A stretch of DNA of 47,728 nucleotides from Burkholderiaceae bacterium. Lineage in GTDB: Bacteria; Pseudomonadota; Gammaproteobacteria; Burkholderiales; Burkholderiaceae_C. Positions 34,165 to 43,083 of the stretch are shown here, one piece after another (positions within the stretch are counted from its first letter, which is position 1; the number at the start of each line of letters is the position of its first letter). The stretch spans positions 1-47,728 of the forward strand of contig JAFEHU010000068.1 in NCBI GenBank assembly GCA_017848435.1. The letters are read 5' to 3'. Below the pieces are notes generated by a model. The model saw nothing but the letters and a program-made list of their open reading frames with translations. It did not search any database and was not told where the DNA came from. The translations under genes were made by a program, and so were the position numbers.

Positions 34165-35514
34165 TCAAAGAATGTAGCGCGACAAATCCTCGTTCCGGCT
34201 CAGCTCCTGCAAGCGCGCGTCCACGTAGGGGGCGTCGATGCGGATGGTCTGGCCATCGAGCCGGCTGGCGTCAAAACTCACCTCGTCCAGCAGCCGCTCC
34301 ATGACGGTGGACAAACGCCGCGCGCCGATGTTTTCGGTGCGCTCGTTGACCTCGAAGGCAATCTGCGCCAGCCGGGTCACGCCATCGGGCGTGAACGCCA
34401 GGGCCACGTTCTCGGTGGCCAGCAAGGCCTGGTACTGCTTGACCAGCGAGGCGTGGGTCTGCGTCAGGATGGCCTCGAAGTCCCCCACGGACAGCGACTG
34501 CAGCTCGACACGGATCGGCAGCCGCCCCTGCAGCTCGGGGATCAGGTCGCTGGGCCGCGCCAGGTGGAACGCGCCCGAGGCAATGAACAGCATGTGGTCG
34601 GTCTTGACGATGCCGTACTTGGTGGACACGCTGGTGCCCTCCACCAACGGCAGCAGGTCGCGCTGCACCCCCTGGCGCGACACGTCGGCACTGCCACCAC
34701 CCGCGTCCGACCGGCTGGCGACCTTGTCGATCTCGTCGATGAACACAATGCCGTTCTGCTCGGCGCTCTCAATCGCCTGCGCGCGGATCTCTTCCTCGTT
34801 CACCAGCTTGGCGGCCTCTTCGTCGGTCAGCAGGCGCAAGGCCTCGGCGATCTTGAGCTTGCGCGTCTTGCGTTTGCCCTGCCCCATCTGGCTGAACAGG
34901 CCGCGCAACTGCTCGCCCATCTCTTCCATGCCGGCAGGGCCCATGACCTCCAGCTGCGGCTTGACGTCGGCCAGGTCGATCTCGATCTCCTTGTCGTCCA
35001 GCGCGCCTTCGCGCAGCTTCTTGCGGAAAGACTGCCGCGTGTTGCTCTCGGGCGAAGGCGTCAGCTCCAGCGGGTCGGCCACGCCGCTGTGGCGCGGTGG
35101 CGGGATCAGCACGTCGAGCACGCGGTCTTCCGCCATGTCCTCGGCGCGTACCCGCACCTGGCGCATGGCGCGTTCACGGGTTTGCTTCACCGCCACCTCC
35201 ACCAGGTCGCGGATGATGGCGTCCACGTCCTTGCCCACGTAGCCGACCTCGGTGAACTTGGTCGCTTCCACCTTGATGAAGGGCGCGTCCGCCAGCCGCG
35301 CCAGCCGCCGGGCGATCTCGGTCTTGCCGACGCCGGTGGGGCCGATCATCAGGATGTTCTTTGGCGTGATCTCGGGCCGCAGTGTTGCATCGACCTGCTG
35401 CCGCCGCCAGCGGTTGCGCAGCGCAATTGCCACAGCCCGCTTGGCCTGCGACTGGCCAACGATGTGTTTGTCGAGTTCGGAGACGATCTCTTGGGGGGTC
35501 ATGGCGCTGCTCAT
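34165..35514 (-). CDS. hslU: ATP-dependent protease ATPase subunit HslU
   Basis: AAA+ unfoldase of the HslVU (ClpYQ) protease. The 449-residue length matches the family. [20 protein letters not shown] is at 14-33, the Walker A loop GPTGVGKTE at 58-66, and the I-domain lies in the middle. [14 protein letters not shown] is Walker B, and the C-terminal [16 protein letters not shown] docks into HslV. The start overlaps the hslV stop (ATGA), so the two subunits are translationally coupled. Confidence 0.97.
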   Translation of the reverse strand: MSSAMTPQEIVSELDKHIVGQSQAKRAVAIALRNRWRRQQVDATLRPEITPKNILMIGPTGVGKTEIARRLARLADAPFIKVEATKFTEVGYVGKDVDAIIRDLVEVAVKQTRERAMRQVRVRAEDMAEDRVLDVLIPPPRHSGVADPLELTPSPESNTRQSFRKKLREGALDDKEIEIDLADVKPQLEVMGPAGMEEMGEQLRGLFSQMGQGKRKTRKLKIAEALRLLTDEEAAKLVNEEEIRAQAIESAEQNGIVFIDEIDKVASRSDAGGGSADVSRQGVQRDLLPLVEGTSVSTKYGIVKTDHMLFIASGAFHLARPSDLIPELQGRLPIRVELQSLSVGDFEAILTQTHASLVKQYQALLATENVALAFTPDGVTRLAQIAFEVNERTENIGARRLSTVMERLLDEVSFDASRLDGQTIRIDAPYVDARLQELSRNEDLSRYIL

Positions 35515-36059
35515 GCCAGCGTCTCGATGGTGTGGTTCATGTTGGTGTAGATGCAGAGTTCGCCAGCAATTTCCAGCGACTTCTTGACGATGTCGGGGGC
35601 CGACAGCGTGGTGTTTTCGAGCAAGGCCTTGGCGGCCGACTGGGCAAAGCCGCCGCCGGACCCAATGGCCACAATGCCCTGTTCCGGCTCCAGCACGTCG
35701 CCGTTGCCGGTGATGATCAGCGAGGCCTCGCGGTCGGCCACGGCGAGCATGGCCTCCAGGCGGCGCAGCACGCGGTCGGTGCGCCAGTCCTTGGTGAGCT
35801 CAATGGCGGCGCGGGTCAGGTGGCCCTGGTGTTTTTCGAGCTTGGCCTCGAAGCGCTCGAACAGCGTGAAGGCGTCGGCGGTGGCGCCGGCAAAGCCGAC
35901 CAGCACCTGGTCGCGGTACAGCTTGCGCACTTTGCGGGCGGTGCCCTTGATGACGATGTTGCCCAGCGTGACCTGGCCGTCGCCACCGATGGCGACCTGC
36001 CAGCCGGTGGCCGTTTGTCGGCGCACGCTGACGATCGTGGTTCCGTGAAATTGTTCCAT
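35511..36059 (-). CDS. hslV: ATP-dependent protease peptidase subunit HslV
   Basis: Threonine peptidase of the HslVU complex. The 182-residue protein contains [10 protein letters not shown]. The catalytic Thr is the one aligned with Thr1 of mature E. coli HslV, so six residues (MEQFHG) must be removed before it becomes N-terminal. [30 protein letters not shown] and [18 protein letters not shown] are family blocks. The gene lies 42 bases after the STAS-protein gene and overlaps hslU. Confidence 0.96.
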   Translation of the reverse strand: MEQFHGTTIVSVRRQTATGWQVAIGGDGQVTLGNIVIKGTARKVRKLYRDQVLVGFAGATADAFTLFERFEAKLEKHQGHLTRAAIELTKDWRTDRVLRRLEAMLAVADREASLIITGNGDVLEPEQGIVAIGSGGGFAQSAAKALLENTTLSAPDIVKKSLEIAGELCIYTNMNHTIETLA

Positions 36060-36101
36060 GCCGGGCAGTTTAGGGCACCGGCGCGCAATACAAGGCAGGG
36101 C

Positions 36102-37733
36102 TCAGTCGGTGCGCACCACCACCGTGGCACAGGCCGGAATGCCAATCACGCTGAAGAACGGCGCCAGCAGGCGGTGCACGTCGTTGAACTGGACAATGCG
36201 CTTGTCGGCGTGCTGGGCCGACGCCCAGTTCAGCAACGCACCGGCAGCCGCGAAGTCGAGCCGGATCAGGTGGCTGCAGTTGATCTGCAGGGTGCTGGCA
36301 TCGGCACAGGTGGCGGCAAGCTGGGCCAGTGCGGGCGGCGCGTCGCCGCTCAGCTGGCCACTCAGTGTGGCGCTCACCACCGTGCCTCCCGGCAATGCGG
36401 TCAGGCCCATGGCCAGGGTGTGCCATTCGGACTGCCGGTAGGCGCTGGGGCCGAGCAACGCGGTGTCCACCACATTGCCCTTGGCCTGGCTGAAATCAAT
36501 CACCGGAAAACCCTGCGCATCCACCGGGGTGTAGGTGCACAACACCGGCTCCCAGGACGGTGGCGACACCTCGTAGGTCACACAGTAGTCCAGCGCCACC
36601 TGGTCAAAGGCCTCTACCTGCCCCATCACCCGGCAGGCTTCCATGCGCAGCTGCCACCAGACCGGGTCCACCGCCGGTTCGCCCGCCGGGGTGGCTTGCC
36701 GCAGCACCCGCTCGAGCTTCTCGGGCTGGATGAACTGCAGCTGCACCGGCTGGCCACGCCAGCCGCGCAGCAGGCGCAGCAACGCCTCCACGGCGCTCAG
36801 ATCGATTTCCGCCAGCAAGGTCCAGTCCAGCCGCCATTGACCGGGTGTGCGCGGCTTGACCGCAGACAAGGTCATCACGGCAAAGCGGCTCAACGCGTCC
36901 GGGCTGCTCCAGTCGGTCGGGCGCGCGGCGGGCAACACCGCCGGCGGGGCTACCGTGGCCTGCACCAGTTCCGGCATGGAAAACCACTGTGGCGCAGAAC
37001 GCCCGAAGTGCTGGGCAAACTCAACCGCCAGCGACTCAAAGCGGTTTGCGCGGCCGGTGGCACGGTAAAAATCAAACAGCGTCAGCCAGGTGTCGGCATG
37101 GTCATGGCGGCCGTTGTGGGGGGCAATCGCGTCCAGCAGCGTGGCCTCGGCGGCAGCGTCTTCGGCATTGGCAAACTGCATGGCCGCCTCTTCGAGTCCC
37201 ACGTCACGGGCGCCCTCTGCGACATCCACCGCCAACGATTTGGAGGTGGAAAAACTGGTGCTCTCGCGCGCGGGTTCGCTGTTCACAGCGAGGCTGGGCC
37301 ACGGTGGCGCGGCGGGCACTGGCGTGGCCAACGCAGCCTGTCGCAGGTGTTCAGGGGGGGCCCCGCCCGGTGCCTTGGGCTGCCACCACTTCATCGACAT
37401 GTCGGCCTCGATGTCGGCGATTTGTTTCAGCGTCTGCTGGGGCGGCTTGACCGGTGCCATGGAAGGCAGGCTGCTGTTGAAGAACGACGGGTGGCCCGCC
37501 ACCTCCTGTTCGGCCTGTGGGTCATGGCGACGCAGCTTGCGCAGCATGCCGAACTCGCGTTTGCGCAGCAGCTCGTTGTGCCGCTTGCGCTCGACAATGG
37601 CCTTGAGCTGCTGCCTGGACAGGTTCTGGCGGTCGTCACCGGTTTTGTCCAGCTCGGTCCAGGGGGTGGACGGCTGGCGGACAAAATTGACCACCTTGGA
37701 AAACAAACCGCCGGGGACGTCTTCGCTGGCCAT
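36102..37733 (-). CDS. STAS-domain protein of unknown function
   Basis: A 543-residue predicted cytoplasmic protein, with the start set at the ATG at 37733. The N-terminus (1-120) is basic and coiled (RQQLKAIVERKRHNELLRKR). About 180-250 looks like a helical repeat, with WLTLFDFYRATGRANRFESL. About 286-345 resembles a STAS fold (DWTLLAEIDLSAVEALLRLL). The clearest STAS domain is C-terminal, about 450-540, with INCSHLIRLDFAAAGALLNW and FNDVHRLLAPFFSVIGI. STAS domains often act in anti-sigma or partner-switch systems, but no kinase, phosphatase or sigma factor gene is adjacent. It lies between dksA and hslV, and I do not know its role. Confidence 0.75.
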   Translation of the reverse strand: MASEDVPGGLFSKVVNFVRQPSTPWTELDKTGDDRQNLSRQQLKAIVERKRHNELLRKREFGMLRKLRRHDPQAEQEVAGHPSFFNSSLPSMAPVKPPQQTLKQIADIEADMSMKWWQPKAPGGAPPEHLRQAALATPVPAAPPWPSLAVNSEPARESTSFSTSKSLAVDVAEGARDVGLEEAAMQFANAEDAAAEATLLDAIAPHNGRHDHADTWLTLFDFYRATGRANRFESLAVEFAQHFGRSAPQWFSMPELVQATVAPPAVLPAARPTDWSSPDALSRFAVMTLSAVKPRTPGQWRLDWTLLAEIDLSAVEALLRLLRGWRGQPVQLQFIQPEKLERVLRQATPAGEPAVDPVWWQLRMEACRVMGQVEAFDQVALDYCVTYEVSPPSWEPVLCTYTPVDAQGFPVIDFSQAKGNVVDTALLGPSAYRQSEWHTLAMGLTALPGGTVVSATLSGQLSGDAPPALAQLAATCADASTLQINCSHLIRLDFAAAGALLNWASAQHADKRIVQFNDVHRLLAPFFSVIGIPACATVVVRTD

Positions 37734-37764
37734 GTGCTGTAAAGGCGAACCGGCGTCAGCGGGC

Positions 37765-38808
37765 TCAGTCTCCGAACATCTTCTGTTTGAGTTCGCGCCG
37801 CTGCTGCGCTTCCAGCGACAGCGTCGCGGTGGGGCGCGCAATCAGGCGGCCGACGCCAATGGCTTCGCCGGTTTCGTCGCAGTAGCCGTAGTCGCCCGCG
37901 TCGATGCGCTGGATCGACTGCTCGATCTTCTTCAGCAGCTTGCGTTCGCGGTCGCGGGTGCGCAGTTCCAGCGCGTGTTCTTCCTCGATGGTGGCGCGGT
38001 CGGCCGGGTCGGGCACGACCACGGTTTCTTCACGCAGGTGTTCGGTGGTTTCACCGGCGTTGGCGAGGATGTCGCGCTTGAGCACCACCAGCTTCAGGCG
38101 GAAAAAGGCCATCTGCTTGTCGTTCATGTACTCCGAATCGGGCATGGACAGGACTTCGGCGTCCACCAGCTCTTCGGCTGGCTTGGTTTTCCAGTTGTTG
38201 GCGAGCTTGGGGTCTTTTTTGACCGGCATCGGGTGCGGGGCGCTGACCGGGGGCAGCGGCGCATAGGCCGACGGCATGGTGTAGCTGGCCTTGGCGGCGG
38301 TGGACGCCACCACCGGGGTGACCGGCGCCGCCGGTGCGTTGTTGCCGGTCAGACGCGAGGCGCGGGTCTTGGCAGGCTTGGAGGCCAGGGGGGCGTCGGC
38401 GGGAGCGGTAGAGGAGGTCAAGGGTTTACTTTTTTCGGTTGGCATCGTGGCGATGGTCGGGGCAGCAGGTTTGGACGGGGCAACCTTCTTGGCGGGCGGC
38501 GCCGGTACGGCCTGCACGGCCTCAACGACCGGGGATTTCTTCTTGGCTTTTACGGCCGGTTTGGCAACGGCTTGAACCGGCGCCTTGGCCACCGGCTTGG
38601 GGGCGGCCTTCACCGTGGCCGGTTTGGCTTTTGCTTTCACGACGGCGGCCTTGGCCGGTTTGGCAGGCGCCGGGGGGGGCGCCTTCTTCACCGGTGGGGC
38701 TTTGGCAACTTTTGCGGTTGGTTTGGCGACGGCTTTGCTGCTTTTCGCAGCAGCAGGCGCGGCCGCAGGCTTTTTGGCCGCAGTCACTTGTTTCGCAGAA
38801 GCTTTCAC
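37765..38808 (-). CDS. dksA: RNA polymerase-binding transcription factor DksA, long form
   Basis: DksA binds the RNA polymerase secondary channel and works with ppGpp. The DksA part is the C-terminal 140 residues: YMNDKQMAFFRLKL, a coiled coil whose tip has the essential DPADRA, then RIDAGDYGYCDETGEAIGVG and RPTATLSLEAQQRRELKQK. Of the four classical zinc Cys, only Cys310 remains; the others are Thr313, Ser331 and Ala334, so the finger is probably zinc-free. About 200 N-terminal residues are an Ala/Lys/Pro-rich, probably disordered extension. I chose the GTG at 38808, with GAGGAGA seven to eight bases upstream. The CobW-family GTPase gene lies upstream. Confidence 0.9.
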   Translation of the reverse strand: MKASAKQVTAAKKPAAAPAAAKSSKAVAKPTAKVAKAPPVKKAPPPAPAKPAKAAVVKAKAKPATVKAAPKPVAKAPVQAVAKPAVKAKKKSPVVEAVQAVPAPPAKKVAPSKPAAPTIATMPTEKSKPLTSSTAPADAPLASKPAKTRASRLTGNNAPAAPVTPVVASTAAKASYTMPSAYAPLPPVSAPHPMPVKKDPKLANNWKTKPAEELVDAEVLSMPDSEYMNDKQMAFFRLKLVVLKRDILANAGETTEHLREETVVVPDPADRATIEEEHALELRTRDRERKLLKKIEQSIQRIDAGDYGYCDETGEAIGVGRLIARPTATLSLEAQQRRELKQKMFGD

Positions 38809-39024
38809 AACTTGTCTCCTCGGAGAACTGGCAGTGGCTCGAACAGGCGACCCGCCTGCTCTTGAATTGCCCGAAGTTATACCTGCTTCCACACGGGTTG
38901 CTGTTGCTTCACTGGCGCGCGATTCTAGCGGTTTACCCTCGTTCGGCGCCGGACGGGCGAATCCGAACATCTGCAACATGGCAAGCATCATGGCGCGTTC
39001 CCGTCGAAAAGGGTGGAGACTACC

Positions 39025-40077
39025 TTAAATCAGCGACTGCTCCAGCCCCTGCACAAAAATGTCTTTCGGCAGGTCGATGCCGATGAACACCATCTTGCTG
39101 GTGCGCTTCTCCTTGGGGCCCCATTGCGGCCCCAGGTCGCTGCCCATCAGCTGGTGCACGCCCTGGAAAATCACCTTGCGGTCGGTGCCCTGCATGTTCA
39201 GCACGCCCTTGTAGCGCAGCATGCGCGGGCCATAGATGTTGACGATGGCGCCGAGGAAGTCTTCCAGCTTCTCCGGGCTGAACTTGCGGTCGGAGCGGAA
39301 CACGAAGCTCTTCACATCGTCGTCGTGCACGTGGTGGTGGCCATGCCCCTCGTGGGCGTGCGACGGGTGGTCGCAGTGTTCACCGTGTGCGTGGTCGTGG
39401 TGGTGGTGGTGCTCTTCTTCGGCCTTCAGGAAGTCGGGGTCGATGTCGAGCTTGGCGTTGAGGTTGAAGCCCTTCAGGTCGAACACGCTGGCAATCGGCA
39501 CCTCGCCGAAATGCACCGCCTGCTGCGGCGCGCGCGGGTTCATGTGCTTCAGGCGGTGCACCAGCGCGTCCACCTCGTCTTTGGCCACGAGGTCGGACTT
39601 GCTGATGAAGATCTGGTCGGCAAAACCGATCTGGCGGCGCGCTTCCTGCCGGTCGTTGAGCTGCTGGTTGGCGTGTTTGGCGTCCACCAGCGTCAGGATG
39701 GCGTCGAGCGCGTAGGTTTCGGCGATCTCGTCGTCCATGAAGAAGGTCTGCGCCACCGGGCCGGGGTCGGCGAGGCCGGTGGTTTCGATCACGACACGGT
39801 CGAAGTTCAGTTCGCCCTTGCGTTTTTTCTCGGCCAGGCTGTGCAGCGTGGCGCGCAGGTCTTCGCGGATGGAGCAGCAGATGCAGCCGTTGCTCATCTG
39901 GATGATCTGTTCGGTGGTGTCGTTGACGAGGATGTCGCTGTCGATGTTTTCCTCGCCAAACTCGTTCTCGATGACGGCGATTTTCTGGCCGTGGGCTTCG
40001 GTCAGCACGCGCTTGAGCAGCGTGGTTTTGCCTGAGCCGAGGAAGCCGGTGATGATGGTGGCGGGGATCAGGTTCAT
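39025..40077 (-). CDS. CobW/COG0523-family GTPase, probable metal chaperone
   Basis: A 350-residue GTPase of the family that delivers metals such as zinc to client proteins. It has the Walker A loop GFLGSGKTTLLKRVL at 11-25, the family CxCC motif SNGCICCSIREDL near 63-75, IETTGLADPGP, and the base-specificity motif SKSD. Between the GTPase and the C-terminal CobW domain lies a His-rich linker at about 224-253 (EEHHHHHDHAHGEH and further His), a likely zinc reservoir. It sits upstream of dksA on the same strand. The gene could be Zur-controlled, but I identified no operator. Confidence 0.9.
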   Translation of the reverse strand: MNLIPATIITGFLGSGKTTLLKRVLTEAHGQKIAVIENEFGEENIDSDILVNDTTEQIIQMSNGCICCSIREDLRATLHSLAEKKRKGELNFDRVVIETTGLADPGPVAQTFFMDDEIAETYALDAILTLVDAKHANQQLNDRQEARRQIGFADQIFISKSDLVAKDEVDALVHRLKHMNPRAPQQAVHFGEVPIASVFDLKGFNLNAKLDIDPDFLKAEEEHHHHHDHAHGEHCDHPSHAHEGHGHHHVHDDDVKSFVFRSDRKFSPEKLEDFLGAIVNIYGPRMLRYKGVLNMQGTDRKVIFQGVHQLMGSDLGPQWGPKEKRTSKMVFIGIDLPKDIFVQGLEQSLI

Positions 40078-40153
40078 GGGGCGTTCCAGTGCACAGAAAA
40101 TCAGCAGGTGGGGAGTGTAGCGGCCAATTCAACCGCGTGCGGCCGGTGTGTGT

Positions 40154-41338
40154 TCAGCCCTTTTTCAACACGATCAATCCCTTCAGGTACTCGCCTTCGG
40201 GGAATTCCAGCGTCATCGGGTGGTCGGGCGCGCCGCCCAGGCGTTCGGTGATGAAGCCGTCGACCCCGGCGTCGGCCCCGGCCGAGGCGACGATCTTGTG
40301 GAACAAATCGGCGCTGATGCCGCCTGAACACGAGTAGGTGAACAACACGCCGCCCGGTTCCAGCAGCTTCAAGGCGAGCCGGTTGATGTCTTTGTAGGCG
40401 CGCGCGGCGCGTTCGGCGTGGGCGGCGGTGGGCGCAAACTTCGGCGGGTCGAGCACGATGGCGTCAAACGTGCGGCCCGCTTCCAGAAACCCGCGCAGCG
40501 AGGCGTTGACGTCGGCGTCCAGAAAGGTCGCGCGCTCGGGCGCAAAACCGTTCAGCGCCACGTTGGCGGCGGCCCGCTCCAAGGCCGGGCCAGACGAGTC
40601 GATCGAGGTGACATGCGCCGCGCCACCCGCGAGCGCCGCCACGGTGAAACCGCCGGTGTAGCAAAAGCAGTTGAGCACGCGCTCGAAACCGAGGCGCTGC
40701 GCGTGTTCGGCAAACTTCTGGCGGCTGTCGCGCTGGTCCAGGTAAAAGCCGGTCTTGTGGCCGGTGGCAATGTCGAGCGACAGTTGCCAGCCGTGTTCGC
40801 GCAGAGTCAGTTCCACCGGGCCGTCGCCGCGCAACCAGCCGGCGGCGGATTCCAGGCCTTCCAGCTTGCGGGCGTTGGTGTCGGAGCGTTCGTAGAGCTT
40901 GGTGAGGCCGGTGGTGGCCAGCAAAGCGTCGGTGAGCACGGTTTTCCAGCGCTCGGCGCCGGTGGACAGGAACTGCGCCACCAGGGTGTCGCCATACTGG
41001 TCGACGATCAGGCCCGGCAAACCGTCGGATTCGCCGTGGATGAGCCGCTGCCCGTCACTTTTGATGTCAAATCGGCTCCGAGCCTTAGTGGAGGCTTGCA
41101 CTTTAGCTATAAAAAAAGAAGCATCGATGCGCTGCGACTCTTCAAAGCTCCAGACCCGCGCGCTGATTTTGGACGCCGGGCTGGTGAACGCCCAGGCCAG
41201 GAACTGGCCGTCGCTGGCCTCTACACGCACCGTCTCGCCGGCGTCGCCACTGCCTTTGGCAATGGCCGAGTCAAAAATCCAGGGGTGGCGGCGCTGCAGC
41301 GAACGCTCTTTGCCGGGTTTGAGGCGGAGGGTTTTCAT
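40154..41338 (-). CDS. rlmI: Class I SAM-dependent rRNA methyltransferase, RlmI-like
   Basis: Predicted m5C methyltransferase of 23S rRNA. The 394-residue protein begins with a PUA domain (KPGKERSLQRRHPWIFDSAI). It continues with the EEHP-type linker, then a Rossmann methyltransferase: NCFCYTGGFTVAAL, LDPPKFAPTAAHAERA (motif IV) and FTYSCSGGISADLF carrying the catalytic-type Cys. The ATG at 41338 overlaps the xerC stop by four bases. Residues about 72-92 (ASFFIAKVQASTKARSRFD) are coded by a family-1 repeat just before FDIKSDGQRLIHGESDGLPG, which is conserved. RlmI is the best match among related RNA methyltransferases, but site specificity is not proven. Confidence 0.85.
   Translation of the reverse strand: MKTLRLKPGKERSLQRRHPWIFDSAIAKGSGDAGETVRVEASDGQFLAWAFTSPASKISARVWSFEESQRIDASFFIAKVQASTKARSRFDIKSDGQRLIHGESDGLPGLIVDQYGDTLVAQFLSTGAERWKTVLTDALLATTGLTKLYERSDTNARKLEGLESAAGWLRGDGPVELTLREHGWQLSLDIATGHKTGFYLDQRDSRQKFAEHAQRLGFERVLNCFCYTGGFTVAALAGGAAHVTSIDSSGPALERAAANVALNGFAPERATFLDADVNASLRGFLEAGRTFDAIVLDPPKFAPTAAHAERAARAYKDINRLALKLLEPGGVLFTYSCSGGISADLFHKIVASAGADAGVDGFITERLGGAPDHPMTLEFPEGEYLKGLIVLKKG
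41066..41125 (-). repeat. Family-1 interspersed repeat, copy F (inside the rlmI-like gene)
   Basis: The minus strand reads GATGCTTCTTTTTTTATAGC, TAAAGTGCAAGCC, TCCACTAAGGCTCGGAGCCG and ATTTGAC, with the perfect inner palindrome GGCTCGGAGCC. It is in sense orientation and in the same reading frame as copy E: both encode Ser-Thr-Lys-Ala from TCnACTAAGGCn. It adds about 20 residues without a stop. Confidence 0.82.
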
Positions 41339-42357
41339 TGTTTTTTGGCTCTGGGGTGGGCCGCGTCGTAGGCCTTGGCCAGGTGCTGGAAATCGAGCCG
41401 GGTGTAGACCTGCGTGGTGGTGATGTTGGCGTGGCCGAGCAGTTCCTGCACCGCGCGCAGGTCGCTGCTGGACTGCAGCACATGGCTGGCGAACGAATGG
41501 CGCAGCATGTGCGGGTGCACCGGCGTGGCCAACCCGGCCTGTTGGCTGCGCTGGCGCAGCCGTTGCCAGATGGCCTGCGCGCTGAGCCGGGTGCCGTTGC
41601 GGCCAACAAACAGGGCGGTGGAAGCGGCGCGCTGCCCATCGGCGTCTTTGCCCGCAGCCCGCGCCGCCATGGTTGTGTAGCCCGCAGGCGCCGTGCTGCG
41701 CAGCGCCAGCCAGCGCGCCAGTGCGGCGGCCGCCTGGCGGCCCACCGGCACGCTGCGGCGCTTGCCGCCCTTGCCCAGCACGTGCGCGTCGCCGGACTGC
41801 AGGTCGACCCAGCCGCGGGCGTCGGCGCTGGCCAACACGTCCAAGCCCACCAGTTCGCCCACCCGCAGGCCGCAGCCGTAGAGCAGCTCGACGATGGCCG
41901 CGTCGCGCGCTTCCAGCCAGGGGTCGTTGCTGGCCTGCTGGTGGCTGGCGAGCTGCACCGCGTCCTCCACCCCCAGCGCCTTGGGCAGGGGTTTGGCGGC
42001 TTTGGGCGCGCGCACGTCCTGCACCGGGTTGCTGGCGACCAGCCCCTCCCGGCCCAGCCAGGTGTAAAAGCCGCGCCAGCCCGACAGGATGAGCGCGATG
42101 CCACGGGCGCTGCGGCCGGCCGCGCGCATCTGCGCCGCCCAGCGGCGGATGTGTGCGGTGTGCACCGCCGTCAGCGCCAGACCGGCCTGCTGCGCGTGGG
42201 CGCCGAGCTTGTGCAGGTCCAGCGTGTAGAGGGCCACGGTGCGCTCTGCCAGGCGTTTTTCGACCCGCACGTGGTCCAGGTAGCGGGCCACCAGCACCTG
42301 CGATGCCGCGTCCAGCGGTGCTGGCAAGACGGCATCTGGCGCGGCGGGTTCGGCCAT
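41335..42357 (-). CDS. xerC: Tyrosine recombinase XerC
   Basis: Resolves chromosome dimers at dif with XerD. The 340-residue protein has an N-terminal SAM-like DNA-binding domain (VARYLDHVRVEKRLAERTVALY) and the catalytic set. This is Arg165 (GCGLRVGEL), the GKGGKRR Lys region at 196-199, His283 and Arg286 (HPHMLRHSFASH), His309 (LLGHANITTTQVY) and the nucleophile Tyr318. An extra loop near 221-246 makes it about 40 residues longer than E. coli XerC. It follows the DUF484 gene by five bases, in the dapF-DUF484-xerC arrangement common in proteobacteria. That arrangement supports XerC over XerD. Confidence 0.93.
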   Translation of the reverse strand: MAEPAAPDAVLPAPLDAASQVLVARYLDHVRVEKRLAERTVALYTLDLHKLGAHAQQAGLALTAVHTAHIRRWAAQMRAAGRSARGIALILSGWRGFYTWLGREGLVASNPVQDVRAPKAAKPLPKALGVEDAVQLASHQQASNDPWLEARDAAIVELLYGCGLRVGELVGLDVLASADARGWVDLQSGDAHVLGKGGKRRSVPVGRQAAAALARWLALRSTAPAGYTTMAARAAGKDADGQRAASTALFVGRNGTRLSAQAIWQRLRQRSQQAGLATPVHPHMLRHSFASHVLQSSSDLRAVQELLGHANITTTQVYTRLDFQHLAKAYDAAHPRAKKQ

Positions 42358-42362
42358 GCGGG

Positions 42363-43037
42363 TCAGCCGCGCAGGCGCGACAGCGCGGCCCCGGCCAGCT
42401 CGCCAATGCGTTCGAGGAAGTCGGTGCCCATGGCGTTGTGGAAACGCTCTGGGTCGGGCGAGGCCAGCACCAGCAGGCCAAAGGCGTTCGGGTCGGCGCC
42501 GGCGCGCAGGGCGATCAGCGCCACCGACGCGGCCACGCTCGGGTCTTCCAGCCAGTTGGCGGCCTCGAAGCCGGCGTTCACCCCGCAGTAGGGCAGGGTC
42601 AACGACGCGGCAAACACCCGCACGTCGCCGCTGGCGCCCTGGGCAAAGGGCTGGTGGGCATACGCCTCGGCCACGCCCCAGACCTTGATGGCCGCCTGGG
42701 GCACCAGAAACTGCGTCTGGATCTCGGAGGCAATGCTGCGTGGCAGGTCTTCCGGCCGGCGCACCAGGAAAATGTTGCGCGCCCAGCGCTGCAGCTTGTC
42801 GGCGATGGCCACGTTGTCGTGCCCGTAGCGGATCATGTCCACCGTTTTCAGCTCCAGCGCCTTGATCTTGTCGCGCAGCATGTCGGCCTGCCGCTCCTGC
42901 AGGCTGACCGAGCGGCCGTTGTACGGGCTGGTCAGCTGCACCGTGGCCAGCAGCTCGGCGTGGCGCTCGAAAAAGTCGGGCGTGTTGACCAGGTAGTTGG
43001 CGATGTCGTCTTCGGTGATCGGGTGGTTGGTGTCCAT
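42363..43037 (-). CDS. DUF484 family protein
   Basis: A 224-residue protein equivalent to the small gene between dapF and xerC in many proteobacteria. It starts ITEDDIANYLVNTPDFFERH, followed by VSLQERQADMLRDKIKALE, a coiled-coil helix, and then a GAF-like region ending FGLLVLASPDPERFHNAMG. I chose the ATG at 43037 because family similarity starts there; a TTG at 43067 is possible but unlikely. A GAF-like fold suggests ligand sensing, but no function is established. Confidence 0.88.
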   Translation of the reverse strand: MDTNHPITEDDIANYLVNTPDFFERHAELLATVQLTSPYNGRSVSLQERQADMLRDKIKALELKTVDMIRYGHDNVAIADKLQRWARNIFLVRRPEDLPRSIASEIQTQFLVPQAAIKVWGVAEAYAHQPFAQGASGDVRVFAASLTLPYCGVNAGFEAANWLEDPSVAASVALIALRAGADPNAFGLLVLASPDPERFHNAMGTDFLERIGELAGAALSRLRG

Positions 43038-43083
43038 GCGTCGCTCTGGGGTTCGGTGTTCGGGCAATGGGAGGATTGTGGGG

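Noticed and set aside
38876-38904. TATAAC box upstream of dksA as a promoter
   Set aside because: No acceptable -35 box is found at 16-18 bases, so I do not list it as a promoter.
41339-42481. Upstream extension of the rlmI-like frame through xerC
   Set aside because: The sequence has no similarity to methyltransferases and lies over xerC, whose catalytic residues are all present in the other frame.
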